A DNA stretch of 64,000 nucleotides, taken from assembly GCF_004217565.1 (NCBI RefSeq), contig NZ_SHLA01000001.1, positions 1,364,001 through 1,428,000 of the forward strand, in the 5' to 3' direction. Below, one piece after another: positions 1-9,020 of this stretch; position 1 is the first letter of the stretch; each line of letters starts with the position of its first letter. The position numbers were made by a program, and so were the translations under genes. The DNA is from Zhihengliuella halotolerans (GTDB lineage Bacteria; Actinomycetota; Actinomycetes; Actinomycetales; Micrococcaceae). A model generated the notes under the pieces. It ran no database searches, was not told the DNA's origin, and worked only from the letters and a program-made list of their open reading frames with translations.

Positions 1-154
1 ACTCATCATGGGCATTATTCCAGTCTAGTTCTTCTCTCCGCGTCCTTCACCCCGGCGGCGCGGGTGGAGCGCGCCCTGGCGCCGGCGATGAGTAGAGTGG
101 ATTCCCGGGCGCGCCTCGACCGCCCCGACGAGTGCCGAACCACAGGAGCTTTCC

Positions 155-1465
155 ATGCCGCAGCAGCCCACAGCGCTTTTCACGGACCAGTACGAGCTGA
201 CCATGCTCCAGGCGTCGCTGCGCTCGGGCGCGGCCCACCGAAAATCGGTCTTCGAGGCCTTCGCACGCCGGCTGCCCGAGGGGCGCCGCTACGGCGTCGT
301 GGCCGGAACGGGCCGGGTGCTCGAGGGCCTGGCAAACTTCCGGTTCGAGACCGAGCAGCTCGACTACCTCTCCGATCAGCGCATCGTCAACGACGAGACG
401 ATCGACTACCTGCGCGACTTCGAGTTCACGGGCGATATCTACGGCTACCCCGAGGGCGAGCTCTACTTCCCCAACTCCCCCATCCTCGTCGTCGAATCCA
501 CGTTCGCCGAGGCGTGCGTGCTCGAGACCTTCATCCTCTCCGTGCTCAACCACGACTCCGCGATCGCCTCTGCGGCGTCGCGCATGGTCGCAGCCGCGCA
601 CGGCCGACCGTGCGTGGAAATGGGATCGCGCCGGACCCACGAGGAATCCGCCGTCGCCGCGGCCCGGGCCGCCGTCATCGCTGGCTTCGAGGCCACTTCC
701 AATCTCGAGGCGGGATTCCGCTACGGGCTCAAAACGGTCGGCACGGCCGCACACTCGTTCACGCTCCTGCACGACTCCGAGCGTGCCGCCTTCGAGGCCC
801 AAGTCGCCTCGCTCGGCCGCGGGACCACCCTGCTGGTCGACACCTACGACGTCGCGGCGGGCGTACACACCGCCGTCGAGGTGGCCGGCCCAGAGCTGGG
901 TGCCGTACGGCTCGACTCGGGCGACCTCGTCGACCAGGCGCGCTGGGTGCGCGGCATGCTCGACGATCTGGGGAACCACAACACCCGGATCATGGTCACG
1001 AGCGACCTCGACGAGCACGCGATCGCCTCACTGCAGGCCGCACCCGTCGACGCCTACGGCGTCGGCACCTCCCTGGTGACCGGTTCGGGCGCGCCCACGG
1101 CGTCGATGGTCTACAAGCTCGTGAGCCGCCAGAACGACGCCGGCGAATACGTCGACGTCGCCAAGGCCGCAAAGAACAAGACCAGCGTCGGCGGTCGCAA
1201 ACAGGCCGTGCGCCAGCTGGACGGCCGGTCGCGCGCGACCGCCGAACTCGTCGGCATCGGCCGGCGCCCATCGGCGGACGAGAACGACCGCGACCTCATG
1301 GTCCAGCTCGTCGAAGCCGGCCGCGTCGACACCGCCTACACCGGAGCCGCAGGCGTCCGGAAGGCGACCGAACGGCACACGGCCAGCATCGGCGAACTGC
1401 CCGGTATCGCGCGCAAGATGCAGCGGGGAGAGCCGGTCATCGCGACCGAATTCATCACTGCCTGA
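155..1465 (+). CDS. pncB: Nicotinate phosphoribosyltransferase
   Basis: Converts nicotinate and PRPP to nicotinate mononucleotide, the committed step of the Preiss-Handler NAD salvage route in the cytoplasm. The 436-residue product has the expected family length. It begins PQQPTALFTDQYELTMLQAS, the usual NAPRTase N-terminus, and carries a VRLDSGDLVDQARWVR phosphate-binding segment and a C-terminal GEPVIATEF tail. The ATG is preceded by an AGGAG-like ribosome site (CACAGGAGCTTTCC). A -10-like TAGAGT lies at 93-98. pncA follows on the same strand 62 bases later, so nicotinamide can be deamidated and the nicotinate used directly. The identification is firm. Confidence 0.95.
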   Translation: MPQQPTALFTDQYELTMLQASLRSGAAHRKSVFEAFARRLPEGRRYGVVAGTGRVLEGLANFRFETEQLDYLSDQRIVNDETIDYLRDFEFTGDIYGYPEGELYFPNSPILVVESTFAEACVLETFILSVLNHDSAIASAASRMVAAAHGRPCVEMGSRRTHEESAVAAARAAVIAGFEATSNLEAGFRYGLKTVGTAAHSFTLLHDSERAAFEAQVASLGRGTTLLVDTYDVAAGVHTAVEVAGPELGAVRLDSGDLVDQARWVRGMLDDLGNHNTRIMVTSDLDEHAIASLQAAPVDAYGVGTSLVTGSGAPTASMVYKLVSRQNDAGEYVDVAKAAKNKTSVGGRKQAVRQLDGRSRATAELVGIGRRPSADENDRDLMVQLVEAGRVDTAYTGAAGVRKATERHTASIGELPGIARKMQRGEPVIATEFITA

Positions 1466-1527
1466 TTCCCCCATTCGGGGACCGTCCGCACTAGGCTGAC
1501 GACAGACCAACGTCGAGAGGAACAACC

Positions 1528-2142
1528 GTGGCCGACGCACTCATCATCGTCGATGTGCAGAACGACTTCTGCGAGGGAGGCGCTCTCGGCGTCGACGGCG
1601 GCAGCCGGGCCGCCGCAGGCATCGCCGAGCACGTCGCCGCCGGCGACTACGACTTCGTCGTGGCGACCCAAGACTGGCACATCGAGCCCGGAGACCACTT
1701 CTCCGATTCCCCGGACTTCGTGGACTCGTGGCCCGTGCACTGCGTGGCCGGCGATCCCGGCTCCGCCCTGCACGAGGGCCTCGACCCGATCCGCGACCGA
1801 CTCGCGGCGATCTTCCGCAAAGGCGAGTACACCGCCGCGTATTCCGGTTTCGAGGGGCGGCTCGCGCCCGGCAACGGCCAGGACGACGGCGGCGCGGCCG
1901 GCGCCGCGGGTGAGGGCGCCATGCCTCCTCTCGCCGAGTGGCTCGCCGAGCGCGGTGTCACCGAGGTGCGGGTCGTCGGCATCGCGACCGACTACTGCGT
2001 GCGCGCCACGGCGCTCGACGCCATCCGCGCGGGGCTGCGCACCGCCGTCGTCCCCCACTTGACGGCAGCCGTGCACCCGGAGAATGTCGCCGACGTGCTC
2101 AGCGAGCTGCGCTCCGCGGGCGTCGAGATCCACGCCGGCTAA
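1528..2142 (+). CDS. pncA: Nicotinamidase (isochorismatase family)
   Basis: Hydrolyses nicotinamide to nicotinate and ammonia, feeding PncB. The 204-residue protein shows the family catalytic triad at Asp9 (in IIVDVQNDF), Lys98 (in FRKGEY) and Cys157 (in ATDYCVRAT). The metal-site residues Asp49, His51, His57 and His71 are also visible. The start is GTG with a GAGAGGAA ribosome site eight bases upstream. A Gly/Ala-rich insert at about residues 112-131 is longer than in typical PncA and probably forms a surface loop. It is likely co-transcribed with or regulated alongside pncB; a possible separate -10 (TAGGCT) lies near 1492. Confidence 0.93.
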   Translation: MADALIIVDVQNDFCEGGALGVDGGSRAAAGIAEHVAAGDYDFVVATQDWHIEPGDHFSDSPDFVDSWPVHCVAGDPGSALHEGLDPIRDRLAAIFRKGEYTAAYSGFEGRLAPGNGQDDGGAAGAAGEGAMPPLAEWLAERGVTEVRVVGIATDYCVRATALDAIRAGLRTAVVPHLTAAVHPENVADVLSELRSAGVEIHAG

Positions 2143-2145
2143 GGC

Positions 2146-3915
2146 CTACTTCCGCCCGACGAACCAACCCTGCAGGCGCTTGATGCGGGTCTGCAACTGC
2201 TCGGCGCTGGCCTGCGCAACGGGCGGACCGCCGCAGACCTCGCGCAGCTTGTTGTGGATCGACCCGTGGGCCGTGCCGGTGCGCGCCGCCCACGCGGAAA
2301 CGTTCTTGGCCAGTTCTTGGCGCAGATCCATGAGCTGGCGGTGGTCGACGACGTGCTCGTTCGCCGGTACGCCCCGATCGCGGCGGCGGGTGACCTGCTC
2401 CTGCTGGCGCTGGCGCAGCAGCGCGCCCACCTGGTCGGCGTCGAGCAGGCCCGGGATGCCGAGGAAGTCCTGCTCCTCCTCGGAACCGATCTGGCCGCCC
2501 ATCCCGAACTCACCGCCGTCGAAGAGCACGCGGTCGAACGACGCGTTGGAATCGAGCGCCTCGAACTTCTGCTTGTTCAGTTCGTTGGAGGCCTTCTCCT
2601 CGCGGTTGGCCTCGTCGAGGAGCCCCTCCTCCGGGATGAAGTCCGGGTCGTCGACGTGCTTCTCCGGACGGTCGAGGGCGTGATCCCGCTCAATCTCCAT
2701 CTCGTTGGCGAGCGCCATGAGCAGCGGGACGGAGGGCAGGAAAACGCTGGCGACCTCGCCGCGCTTGCGGGAGCGCACGAAACGGCCGACGGCCTGCGCG
2801 AAGAACAGCGGTGTGGAGGTGCTCGTCGCGTAGACGCCGACGGCCAGACGCGGGACGTCGACGCCTTCGGAAACCATACGCACCGCGACCATCCAGCGGG
2901 AGCCGTCCTCGGAGAATTCCTCGATCCTGCTCGACGCCTTGGGATCGTCGGAGAGGATCACGGTGGCCTTCTCGCCGGTAATCTTCTCCAGCTGCGCCGC
3001 GTAGGCGCGGGCACTCTCGTGGTCGCTGGCGATGACGAGGCCGCCGGCATCCGGAATGGTGCGCCGGACCTCGGTCAACCGGCGGTCGGCCGCCGCGAGC
3101 ACGGCGGGGATCCATTCGCCCTCGGGGTTCAGTGCGGTCCGCCACGCGTGCGCGGTGATGTCCTTCGTGAAACCCTCGCCGAGGTTCGCCTCCATCTCCT
3201 CGCCCGCGCTGGTACGCCAGCGCATCTGGCCGGAGTACGCCATGAAGACCACGGGGCGCACGACGTTGTCCTTGAGCGCCTCACCGTAGCCGTAGGTGTA
3301 GTCGGCCTTCGAGCGGCGGATGCCCTCGGCGTCCTCCTCGTACTGCACGAACGGGATCGGCGAGGTGTCCGAGCGGAACGGCGTACCGGTCAGCGCCAGG
3401 CGGCGCGTTGCAGGCTCGAAGGCCTCGCGGATTCCGTCACCCCAGCTCAAGTCGTCGCCGCCGTGGTGGATCTCGTCGAGGATGACGAGGGTCCGGGCCG
3501 CCTCGGTCTTCGCGCGGTGCAGCAGCGGCTTCGACGCGACCTGCGCGTAGGTGACGGCGACACCGATGTACCCCGCGCCGTGCCGGCCGTCGGAGTTCTT
3601 GAAGTTGGGGTCGAGCGAGATCCCGATCCGGGCCGCCGCGTCGGCCCACTGCCGTTTCAGGTGGTCGGTCGGGGCCACCACGGTGATGCGGTTGACGACG
3701 CCGGCGTCCACCAGCATCCGTGCCACGCGCAGGGCGAACGTCGTCTTACCGGCGCCGGGCGTGGCGACCGCCAGGAAGTCCTGCGGGCCACGCGAGAAGT
3801 AGAGCTCGAGCGCCTCCTGCTGCCACTGGCGCAGTTTGGGCGCCGCGCCCCGGGCCGCCCGGTCCGGGTAGGCGGGCGGCATGGTTTCGCCCACGGAAAA
3901 GAGGGCATCAGTCAC
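2146..3915 (-). CDS. DEAD/DEAH-box superfamily 2 helicase
   Basis: A 589-residue cytoplasmic ATP-dependent nucleic-acid helicase or translocase of the type III restriction/UvrB-like SF2 group. Walker A is ATPGAGKTT at about residues 51-59, Walker B is DEIH at 147-150, and the C-terminal RecA lobe has SEGVDVPRLAVG and QAVGRFVRSRKRGE (motifs V and VI). The C-terminal about 180 residues are charged and helical with no nuclease motif that I recognise. It stands alone, convergent with pncA (3 bases between stops), with no methylase or nuclease partner nearby. That argues against a restriction system. The precise substrate is unknown. Confidence 0.85.
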   Translation of the reverse strand: MTDALFSVGETMPPAYPDRAARGAAPKLRQWQQEALELYFSRGPQDFLAVATPGAGKTTFALRVARMLVDAGVVNRITVVAPTDHLKRQWADAAARIGISLDPNFKNSDGRHGAGYIGVAVTYAQVASKPLLHRAKTEAARTLVILDEIHHGGDDLSWGDGIREAFEPATRRLALTGTPFRSDTSPIPFVQYEEDAEGIRRSKADYTYGYGEALKDNVVRPVVFMAYSGQMRWRTSAGEEMEANLGEGFTKDITAHAWRTALNPEGEWIPAVLAAADRRLTEVRRTIPDAGGLVIASDHESARAYAAQLEKITGEKATVILSDDPKASSRIEEFSEDGSRWMVAVRMVSEGVDVPRLAVGVYATSTSTPLFFAQAVGRFVRSRKRGEVASVFLPSVPLLMALANEMEIERDHALDRPEKHVDDPDFIPEEGLLDEANREEKASNELNKQKFEALDSNASFDRVLFDGGEFGMGGQIGSEEEQDFLGIPGLLDADQVGALLRQRQQEQVTRRRDRGVPANEHVVDHRQLMDLRQELAKNVSAWAARTGTAHGSIHNKLREVCGGPPVAQASAEQLQTRIKRLQGWFVGRK

Positions 3916-4058
3916 GTTTTATCCCCTGGTCAGACTGCAAATTACTGCGATGGTACGACGGCGGTGTCAACGTGGCCGACGCCGTGCGGTCCGCTCCTCT
4001 TCAGCGGTGCGGGCGCGGTAAAGCGCCAGAACCTCCGTGTCGGCGGACCTGGGGACGT

Positions 4059-4346
4059 TTAAGAGTCGTCGCCGGGCTTGAAGCCCTCGTAGATCTTCTT
4101 GCAATCCGGGCAGACGGGGAACTTCTGCGGGTCGCGACCCGGGGTCCACACTTTGCCGCAGAGCGCGATCACCGGTTCGCCGGTGATGGCGGACTCCATG
4201 ATCTTCTCTTTCCGCACGTAGTGGGCGAAACGCTCCGAGTCCCCGGGCTCGATGAGCTGTCGCGTCTCCTCGCGCTCGATCGTGGCGGTGCCGCCGCCCT
4301 GGTCGTGGCGGGGATCGTTTTCGACGGAGTTGGAAGGCAAGCTCAT
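4059..4346 (-). CDS. DUF3039 family small protein
   Basis: A 95-residue protein of the actinobacterial DUF3039 family; function unknown. The conserved core is GEPVIALCGKVWTPGRDP followed by FPVCPDCKKIYEG, giving one Cys plus a CxxC that could bind zinc. It starts with ATG at 4346 and has no usable Shine-Dalgarno, but TAGACT lies seven bases upstream, so the message is probably leaderless. It lies between the helicase and the ABC exporter, all on the minus strand, but with gaps that suggest separate transcription. Confidence 0.85.
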   Translation of the reverse strand: MSLPSNSVENDPRHDQGGGTATIEREETRQLIEPGDSERFAHYVRKEKIMESAITGEPVIALCGKVWTPGRDPQKFPVCPDCKKIYEGFKPGDDS

Positions 4347-4353
4347 GCGCTCC

Positions 4354-4359
4354 AGTCTA
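4354..4359 (-). promoter_or_regulatory. -10 element, leaderless start of DUF3039 gene
   Basis: TAGACT on the minus strand ends seven bases before the ATG at 4346. This spacing places transcription start at or next to the start codon. No clear -35 was seen. Confidence 0.5.
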
Positions 4360-4370
4360 GCAACCGCGAC

Positions 4371-5942
4371 TTACTTATTCAGCGTCACCGCTTCCATGAG
4401 TTCCGGCATCCGGTTGTCGAACCAGCGCCCGCCCACACGGATCCCCACAATCAGCAGGACCGTGCCCACGACGAGGCCGACACCGAGCGCAAGCCACGCG
4501 AAGAGCATCCGCTCCGTCACGAAGTAGGTAATGACCAGCGCGATCTCGGGCGCCATCAGAAGGAACGCGACGAACATCGTCACCAGCTGCGTGATGGCCG
4601 CGCGCGCGCCGGCACCGGGCGGAGACTTGAACGGGTTGTCCCCCGGCTGCACGACGGCGTACGTCCAGCGCGCCGAGGCGACCGACGCGACACCCAGCGC
4701 CGAGAGCAGCCCACCCAGTGTCACGCCGACGAGCGCGACGACGTCGCCCGGGCGGCCGAGCGCCACCGGTGGGATGATCGCGGCGGCGAGAACGAGGGGC
4801 AGTGCAAGCGCGCCGCACGCCAGCGCACGCCCGGCGCGATCGTGCACCCCGCGGACCGCCGTCGTCACGTGCAGGGAGAAGGCCGTGGAGTCGTAGGAGA
4901 CGTCCGCAGAGATGGAGAAGCCCATCATCACTGCCATCAGCGGGGCCGCTGCGTAGAGCAGATAGGGCGTCGGCGATTGGCTCGACGCATACCACAGGAT
5001 GAACGGCAGCAGCGGCACGATCACGATTCCGGCCGCGTAGCGCGGGTCCTTGAACCAGTAGGTCAAGCAGCGGCCGGCGATGGCGCCCCACGGCGTCGCA
5101 GGGAACAGACGCAACAAGCCGAGGCCCTCGGAGCCCTTGGAACCGCCGGAGGACTGGACGGGGTTCTGCAGCGACCGCATGAGCATCGCGGACCACGCCC
5201 AGACGACCACTGCCAGCGATGCGAGAGCTACCAGCAGCCGCAGTGCGAAGATCCCCCACTCGCCCTGAAGCGCGTCCGCGGGCAGCGCCGCGAAGACGCC
5301 CAGCGGGGTCCATGCGAGGACGCCGGCCACGGTTGGCAGGAGGTCGAAGATCGCCGTAACGCCCGCCTGCAACCCGCCCAGGATCGGCCCGAGCGCGACG
5401 AGCGGGATGAAGATCAGGATCGTGGCGATTTCGCGGAACCGGCGCTTCGAGGTGAGCGCGAGCGCCGCCGTCGTCGTCAATCTCGCGAGGGCGAGGCAGA
5501 AGAGTGCCGCCAGCACTCCCGCGACGACGGCGACGAAAGCCGCTGCGGGTGACTGCCGCCAGGACAGTGCGATCGCCACGAAAAGGACGAGGGTCACGGC
5601 GCCCGGCGTGCCGACGAACCCGCTGAGCAGCAGGCCGGTCGTCAAGTCGCGCCGCGGCACGGGGAAGGTCGCGAATTTCGCCGGGTCCAGCGTCGCGTCC
5701 GCACCCGAGAGCAGGACCGGGACGATGGCCCAGGCCAGAACGACGACGGAGACCGAGCAAACGAGGACCGTCCGGATCAGGCCGGGGTCCTGCGAGCCGA
5801 GACCGAACATGCCCACGATGAGCATGACGGCGATGAACAGCGCGTAGGCCGCACCGATCAACACGCCGACGAGCTGCCAGGGGCTGCGCCGGAATCCGTT
5901 GGCCAGCAGGCGGGCTTTGAGACGGATCAGCTCTGCAACCAC
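4371..5942 (-). CDS. ABC transporter membrane subunit (ABC-2-like exporter)
   Basis: A large polytopic membrane protein with roughly twelve hydrophobic segments, partner of the ATPase encoded immediately upstream. I set the start at GTG 5942 (VVAELIRLKARLLANGF) because a GGGGGA ribosome site precedes it, and the longer upstream reading is an Arg-rich shadow of the ATPase gene. This gives 523 residues and a 16-base overlap with the ATPase stop, typical of translational coupling. The N-terminal amphipathic RLKARLLANGF leading into the first membrane span resembles ABC-2 exporter permeases. The substrate cannot be told from sequence. Confidence 0.85.
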   Translation of the reverse strand: MVAELIRLKARLLANGFRRSPWQLVGVLIGAAYALFIAVMLIVGMFGLGSQDPGLIRTVLVCSVSVVVLAWAIVPVLLSGADATLDPAKFATFPVPRRDLTTGLLLSGFVGTPGAVTLVLFVAIALSWRQSPAAAFVAVVAGVLAALFCLALARLTTTAALALTSKRRFREIATILIFIPLVALGPILGGLQAGVTAIFDLLPTVAGVLAWTPLGVFAALPADALQGEWGIFALRLLVALASLAVVVWAWSAMLMRSLQNPVQSSGGSKGSEGLGLLRLFPATPWGAIAGRCLTYWFKDPRYAAGIVIVPLLPFILWYASSQSPTPYLLYAAAPLMAVMMGFSISADVSYDSTAFSLHVTTAVRGVHDRAGRALACGALALPLVLAAAIIPPVALGRPGDVVALVGVTLGGLLSALGVASVASARWTYAVVQPGDNPFKSPPGAGARAAITQLVTMFVAFLLMAPEIALVITYFVTERMLFAWLALGVGLVVGTVLLIVGIRVGGRWFDNRMPELMEAVTLNK

Positions 5943-6712
5943 TGAAGTCCCCCGGCCTCGGCGCGGCCGCCGACAAGATTGACGAAACGGTCTTCGAGGC
6001 TCTCCGTGCCACGGACCTCGTCGACCGTTCCCGCGGCCAGAACATTCCCATCCGCGATGACGGCGACGTGCGTGCACATCCGCTGCACGAGATCCATGAC
6101 GTGGCTGGAAACGATCACCGTGCCGCCGCGGCCCACGTAGTCCGCGAGGATTGAGCGAATATTGGCCGCGGAGACGGGGTCCACCGCCTCGAAGGGCTCA
6201 TCCAGGACGAGCACCTTCGGTGAGTGGATCAGCGCCGTAGCCAGCGCGATCTTCTTGGTCATGCCCGCGGAGTAGTCGACGACGAGCTTGGAGCCGGCGT
6301 CCTCGAGGTCCAGCACGCGCAGCAGGTCTTCCGTCCTCTCGGCGACCATCTCCGGGTCCATGCCGCGCAGGCGACCGGAATAGGTCACGAGCTGCCGGCC
6401 GGTCAGCCTGTCGAAGAGCCGGACCCCGTCGGCCAGCACTCCCAGCATCGACTTCGCCTTCAGCGGCTCGCGCCAGACGTCGACGCCGTGCACCCACACG
6501 GAACCGCCGTCGGGCCGCAGAAGTCCCGTAGCCATAGACAGCGTGGTCGTCTTGCCGGCACCATTGGGCCCTACAAGTCCGTAGAAGGATCCGGCGGGAA
6601 CCTCCAGATCGATATCATTGACCGCGACTTTGTCACCGTAGCGCTTGCCCAGACCACGGACGACGATGGCCGGTGCTGGAACGCCCGCAGATTCGTCCTG
6701 AAGATTACTCAT
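5927..6712 (-). CDS. ABC transporter ATP-binding protein
   Basis: The 261-residue nucleotide-binding subunit of the exporter whose membrane partner follows. Walker A is GPNGAGKTT and Walker B is VLVLDEPFEAV. The signature loop reads YSAGMTKK instead of LSGGQ, a known degenerate form in ABC-2-type ATPases. I chose the ATG at 6712 (MSNLQDES) over an upstream in-frame ATG at 6751, because TACATT lies exactly six bases before it and there is no Shine-Dalgarno at either. The transcript is probably leaderless. ATPase and permease overlap by 16 bases and form one operon. Confidence 0.9.
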   Translation of the reverse strand: MSNLQDESAGVPAPAIVVRGLGKRYGDKVAVNDIDLEVPAGSFYGLVGPNGAGKTTTLSMATGLLRPDGGSVWVHGVDVWREPLKAKSMLGVLADGVRLFDRLTGRQLVTYSGRLRGMDPEMVAERTEDLLRVLDLEDAGSKLVVDYSAGMTKKIALATALIHSPKVLVLDEPFEAVDPVSAANIRSILADYVGRGGTVIVSSHVMDLVQRMCTHVAVIADGNVLAAGTVDEVRGTESLEDRFVNLVGGRAEAGGLQWLQS

Positions 6713-6718
6713 GCGGCC

Positions 6719-6724
6719 AATGTA
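6719..6724 (-). promoter_or_regulatory. -10 element, leaderless start of ABC exporter operon
   Basis: TACATT on the minus strand lies six bases before the ATG at 6712. It supports that start codon over the upstream one at 6751. Confidence 0.45.
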
Positions 6725-7007
6725 GCAACTAGGGCCGTTAACTGACGTCATCCCGAAGGCTGATCAGCCACTCAGCGATCACTACAACCTGACGACGATC
6801 CAATGCCGCCCGACGATAAGCGGCAGGACCGCATCGGCGCCAGCACCTGGGGTTGATTTGACCAACACCGCAGGTGCTATCGATTCAGTAGCCGCACGCG
6901 ACTCACTCGAACACTCTCGAACCTCAGCTCGCGTGAAATAAGGTAGAAATGGATCTGGATCGTTCTAAATAGTGCTCCTACCCCTTCCATCTTTCGAAGT
7001 CTTGTAC

Positions 7008-7013
7008 TAGGAT
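7008..7013 (+). promoter_or_regulatory. -10 element, leaderless start of HNH gene
   Basis: TAGGAT with six bases to the ATG at 7020. A weak -35 (TTCCAT, 6985-6990) sits 17 bases upstream. The AGGA inside the -10 could alternatively act as a ribosome site. Confidence 0.45.
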
Positions 7014-7019
7014 TAGTTC

Positions 7020-8774
7020 ATGGAAGCAGCCCTCCTGTTGGACCCCGAGACGTACGCCGGTCTCTCGCCGGCGGACCGGGCGCGTGTGGCTGCCGTGGTC
7101 CTTGCCGGCGCCCCGGATGCCATCGCCGGACAGGATGACGAGGCACTGATCCTGGGCACCCGCGCAGCAGAATCCGCCGGCCGGCACCTGGACGCGTTCC
7201 GAATCCGGAATGCTGGTGAGGTCGCGGTGCGGTCGGAGAAATCGTTGGGTGAGGACCGACTCTCGGCGCGGTTGGGGTGCCGAACCGAGGTCGAGTTGCT
7301 CCAGCGCCTCACCCGGTTGTCGTACGGGCAGCTCAAGAAGCGGATCGCCCTGGACACCGACACCCGCCCCGCGTTCAGCGTGAGCGGTGCGCCGGTGGAG
7401 CCGAAGTTCCCGCACGTGGCCGCCGCCCTGCATCAGGGCCTGATTGATCCGGAGACCGCGGCCCTGGTGACGGGGATGTTGAACAAGGTCGCCCGGCGTG
7501 CGGACCCGGCGATGCTGGCCGAGGCCGAGGCGGAACTCGTGGACGCGGCCACCGGCGCCCTGGCGGCCCGGCTGCTCCGGCAGGCCCAGGCTGAACAGGA
7601 CAGCACCGCGAATACTCCTGATAATCTCGCCGACTTAGAGGGCCCCACTAACCCAGATAACCTGGCAGGCGATCCTGCGGATGCGGTGGTCCCGGATGAG
7701 GGGTTGGCGTTGAGCTACCCGCAGATGCTCAAGCTCGCCCACCAGTGGGGTGCCTGCCTGGATGAGGACGGCCCGGACCCGGCCGAGGAGCGGGCGCACA
7801 GCAAACGCTCGCTCACGCTCGGTTCACCCAAGGACGGGCTCGTGCCGTTGACCGGGTGGCTGCTGCCCGAAGTCGCCGCGCACCTGCAGCGCGTCTTCGA
7901 CGCCCACTCGAACCCCGCCGCCCGCACTACCGGCACCGGCCCCGAGACGGCCGACCCCGAGACGGCTGGCCCTAGCTCGAACACTGACACCGCAACCACT
8001 GCTGCAACCGCCACGGCTCCGGTGCTGGATGGGCGCACCGCGGCGCAGAAGCGCCACGACATCCTCATGACCGTGGTCCAAGCCGCGTCCCGCTGCGAAG
8101 AGACCCCACACCTCGGCGGTGACACCGCCACCCTGCTAGTGCACGTCAACGCTGCTGACCTGCTGGATCCGCAGGGCTACGCCCAGCTCGAGGGCATCGA
8201 TGTGCCGGTCTCGTCGCGGATCGCCCACCGCACCGCGTGCACCGGGGCCGTGCAGAAAGTCGTGTTCGACACCAACGGCCGCATCATCGGCCTCGGCGCG
8301 AAGGAACGCACCTTCACGGGGCACCAACGCCGGGCGATCGCGGCCCGAGACGGCGGATGCGTGATCCCGAACTGCACGATCCGGGCCGCCTGGTGCGAAG
8401 TCCACCACGTGAGTCCCTGGGCTCGGGGTGGGAAGACCACGATCGAGAACGGGGTCCTGCTCTGCTGGCACCATCACCACAGCCTCGAGAAGTCCGGCTG
8501 GGACATCCAGATGCGAAACGGCGTGGTGCAGGTCAAGGCTCCGCCCTGGCTGGACCCGGGCGGAACCTTCGTACCCGCCGCGACCTCCCACACCCGGCAA
8601 CGGGCCAGGATCCTCGCCGCCCACGCCGGTAAGACCACGCCCAACCGAAACGCGCAAAGCGTGCACGGACCCGGTCCTGGCAGTAGCGGGGCCGGCGGCA
8701 GCGGGGGTGGCAGCGGCGGGGACGAACCGCCTGACCCGCCAGCACCGACCGGCGGAAACCACCAAGCCGCCTGA
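7020..8774 (+). CDS. DUF222/HNH endonuclease (13E12 repeat family)
   Basis: A 584-residue protein of the actinobacterial 13E12/REP family. An N-terminal helical DUF222 domain (roughly residues 30-320) leads through a Thr/Ala-rich linker (about 300-335). It ends in a C-terminal HNH nuclease module with CVIPNCTIRAAWCEVHH (CxxxxC plus HH) and LLCWHHHHSLEK. The extreme C-terminus is a Gly/Ser/Pro-rich tail (near GSSGAGGSGGGSGG). Family members are often present in many copies per actinobacterial genome and behave like mobile or selfish nuclease genes, but a biochemical role is not established. It is a lone gene with AT-richer DNA in front. Whether it is active cannot be judged; the HNH residues look intact. 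Confidence 0.85.
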   Translation: MEAALLLDPETYAGLSPADRARVAAVVLAGAPDAIAGQDDEALILGTRAAESAGRHLDAFRIRNAGEVAVRSEKSLGEDRLSARLGCRTEVELLQRLTRLSYGQLKKRIALDTDTRPAFSVSGAPVEPKFPHVAAALHQGLIDPETAALVTGMLNKVARRADPAMLAEAEAELVDAATGALAARLLRQAQAEQDSTANTPDNLADLEGPTNPDNLAGDPADAVVPDEGLALSYPQMLKLAHQWGACLDEDGPDPAEERAHSKRSLTLGSPKDGLVPLTGWLLPEVAAHLQRVFDAHSNPAARTTGTGPETADPETAGPSSNTDTATTAATATAPVLDGRTAAQKRHDILMTVVQAASRCEETPHLGGDTATLLVHVNAADLLDPQGYAQLEGIDVPVSSRIAHRTACTGAVQKVVFDTNGRIIGLGAKERTFTGHQRRAIAARDGGCVIPNCTIRAAWCEVHHVSPWARGGKTTIENGVLLCWHHHHSLEKSGWDIQMRNGVVQVKAPPWLDPGGTFVPAATSHTRQRARILAAHAGKTTPNRNAQSVHGPGPGSSGAGGSGGGSGGDEPPDPPAPTGGNHQAA

Positions 8775-8955
8775 CCGTCCGCTATAGCGATGACTCCCCG
8801 CGTCGCACCGGCGCGGGCCCGTCTGGACCCCACACGCAGGACGAACCTCAGAACCACTCACAGGACCGAGCGTGTCCTACGCGCCCGATTGAGCAGGGTA
8901 GGAACCTGTGACACGGCAGGCACGCGACGCTGATAGCCGAAGCTAGACATGCGAA

Positions 8956-8995
8956 AGCGGCCGCCCCGTACGCCGAAGCGCACGAAACGGCCGCT
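8956..8995 (-). terminator. Possible terminator downstream of ybbN-like gene
   Basis: AGCGGCCG (8956-8963) pairs with CGGCCGCT (8988-8995) across a 24-base loop, just past the stop of the minus-strand gene ending at 9021. A short T-run follows on that strand. The loop is long, so this is weak. Confidence 0.35.
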
Positions 8996-9020
8996 ACACG
9001 CAAAGCAGCTCGGCCGGCCT

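Larger units (their letters stand above)
6713..7019. other. Intergenic region between ABC exporter and HNH gene
   Basis: About 307 bases with divergent genes on each side. The last 130 bases before the HNH gene are visibly more AT-rich than the surroundings (for example around 6935-6975). I see no convincing open reading frame, repeat or terminator. It contains the -10 elements of both flanking genes. Confidence 0.6.

Noticed and set aside
1-9. Minus-strand ATGATGAGT at the left edge as the start of a divergent gene such as clpS
   Set aside because: Only three codons lie in the window, so the identity cannot be supported from the sequence given.
2146-3915. The helicase as part of a restriction or phage-defence system
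   Set aside because: No methylase, nuclease or other defence partner is adjacent; neighbours are housekeeping genes.
2254-4062. Long plus-strand open frame opposite the helicase
   Set aside because: A GC-bias shadow with Arg/Val/Gly-rich composition and no domain; the minus-strand helicase has full motifs.
3720-5552. 610-codon plus-strand open frame over the ABC exporter region
   Set aside because: It spans two real minus-strand genes and the gap between them, and its product is Arg/His/Gln-rich with no domain.
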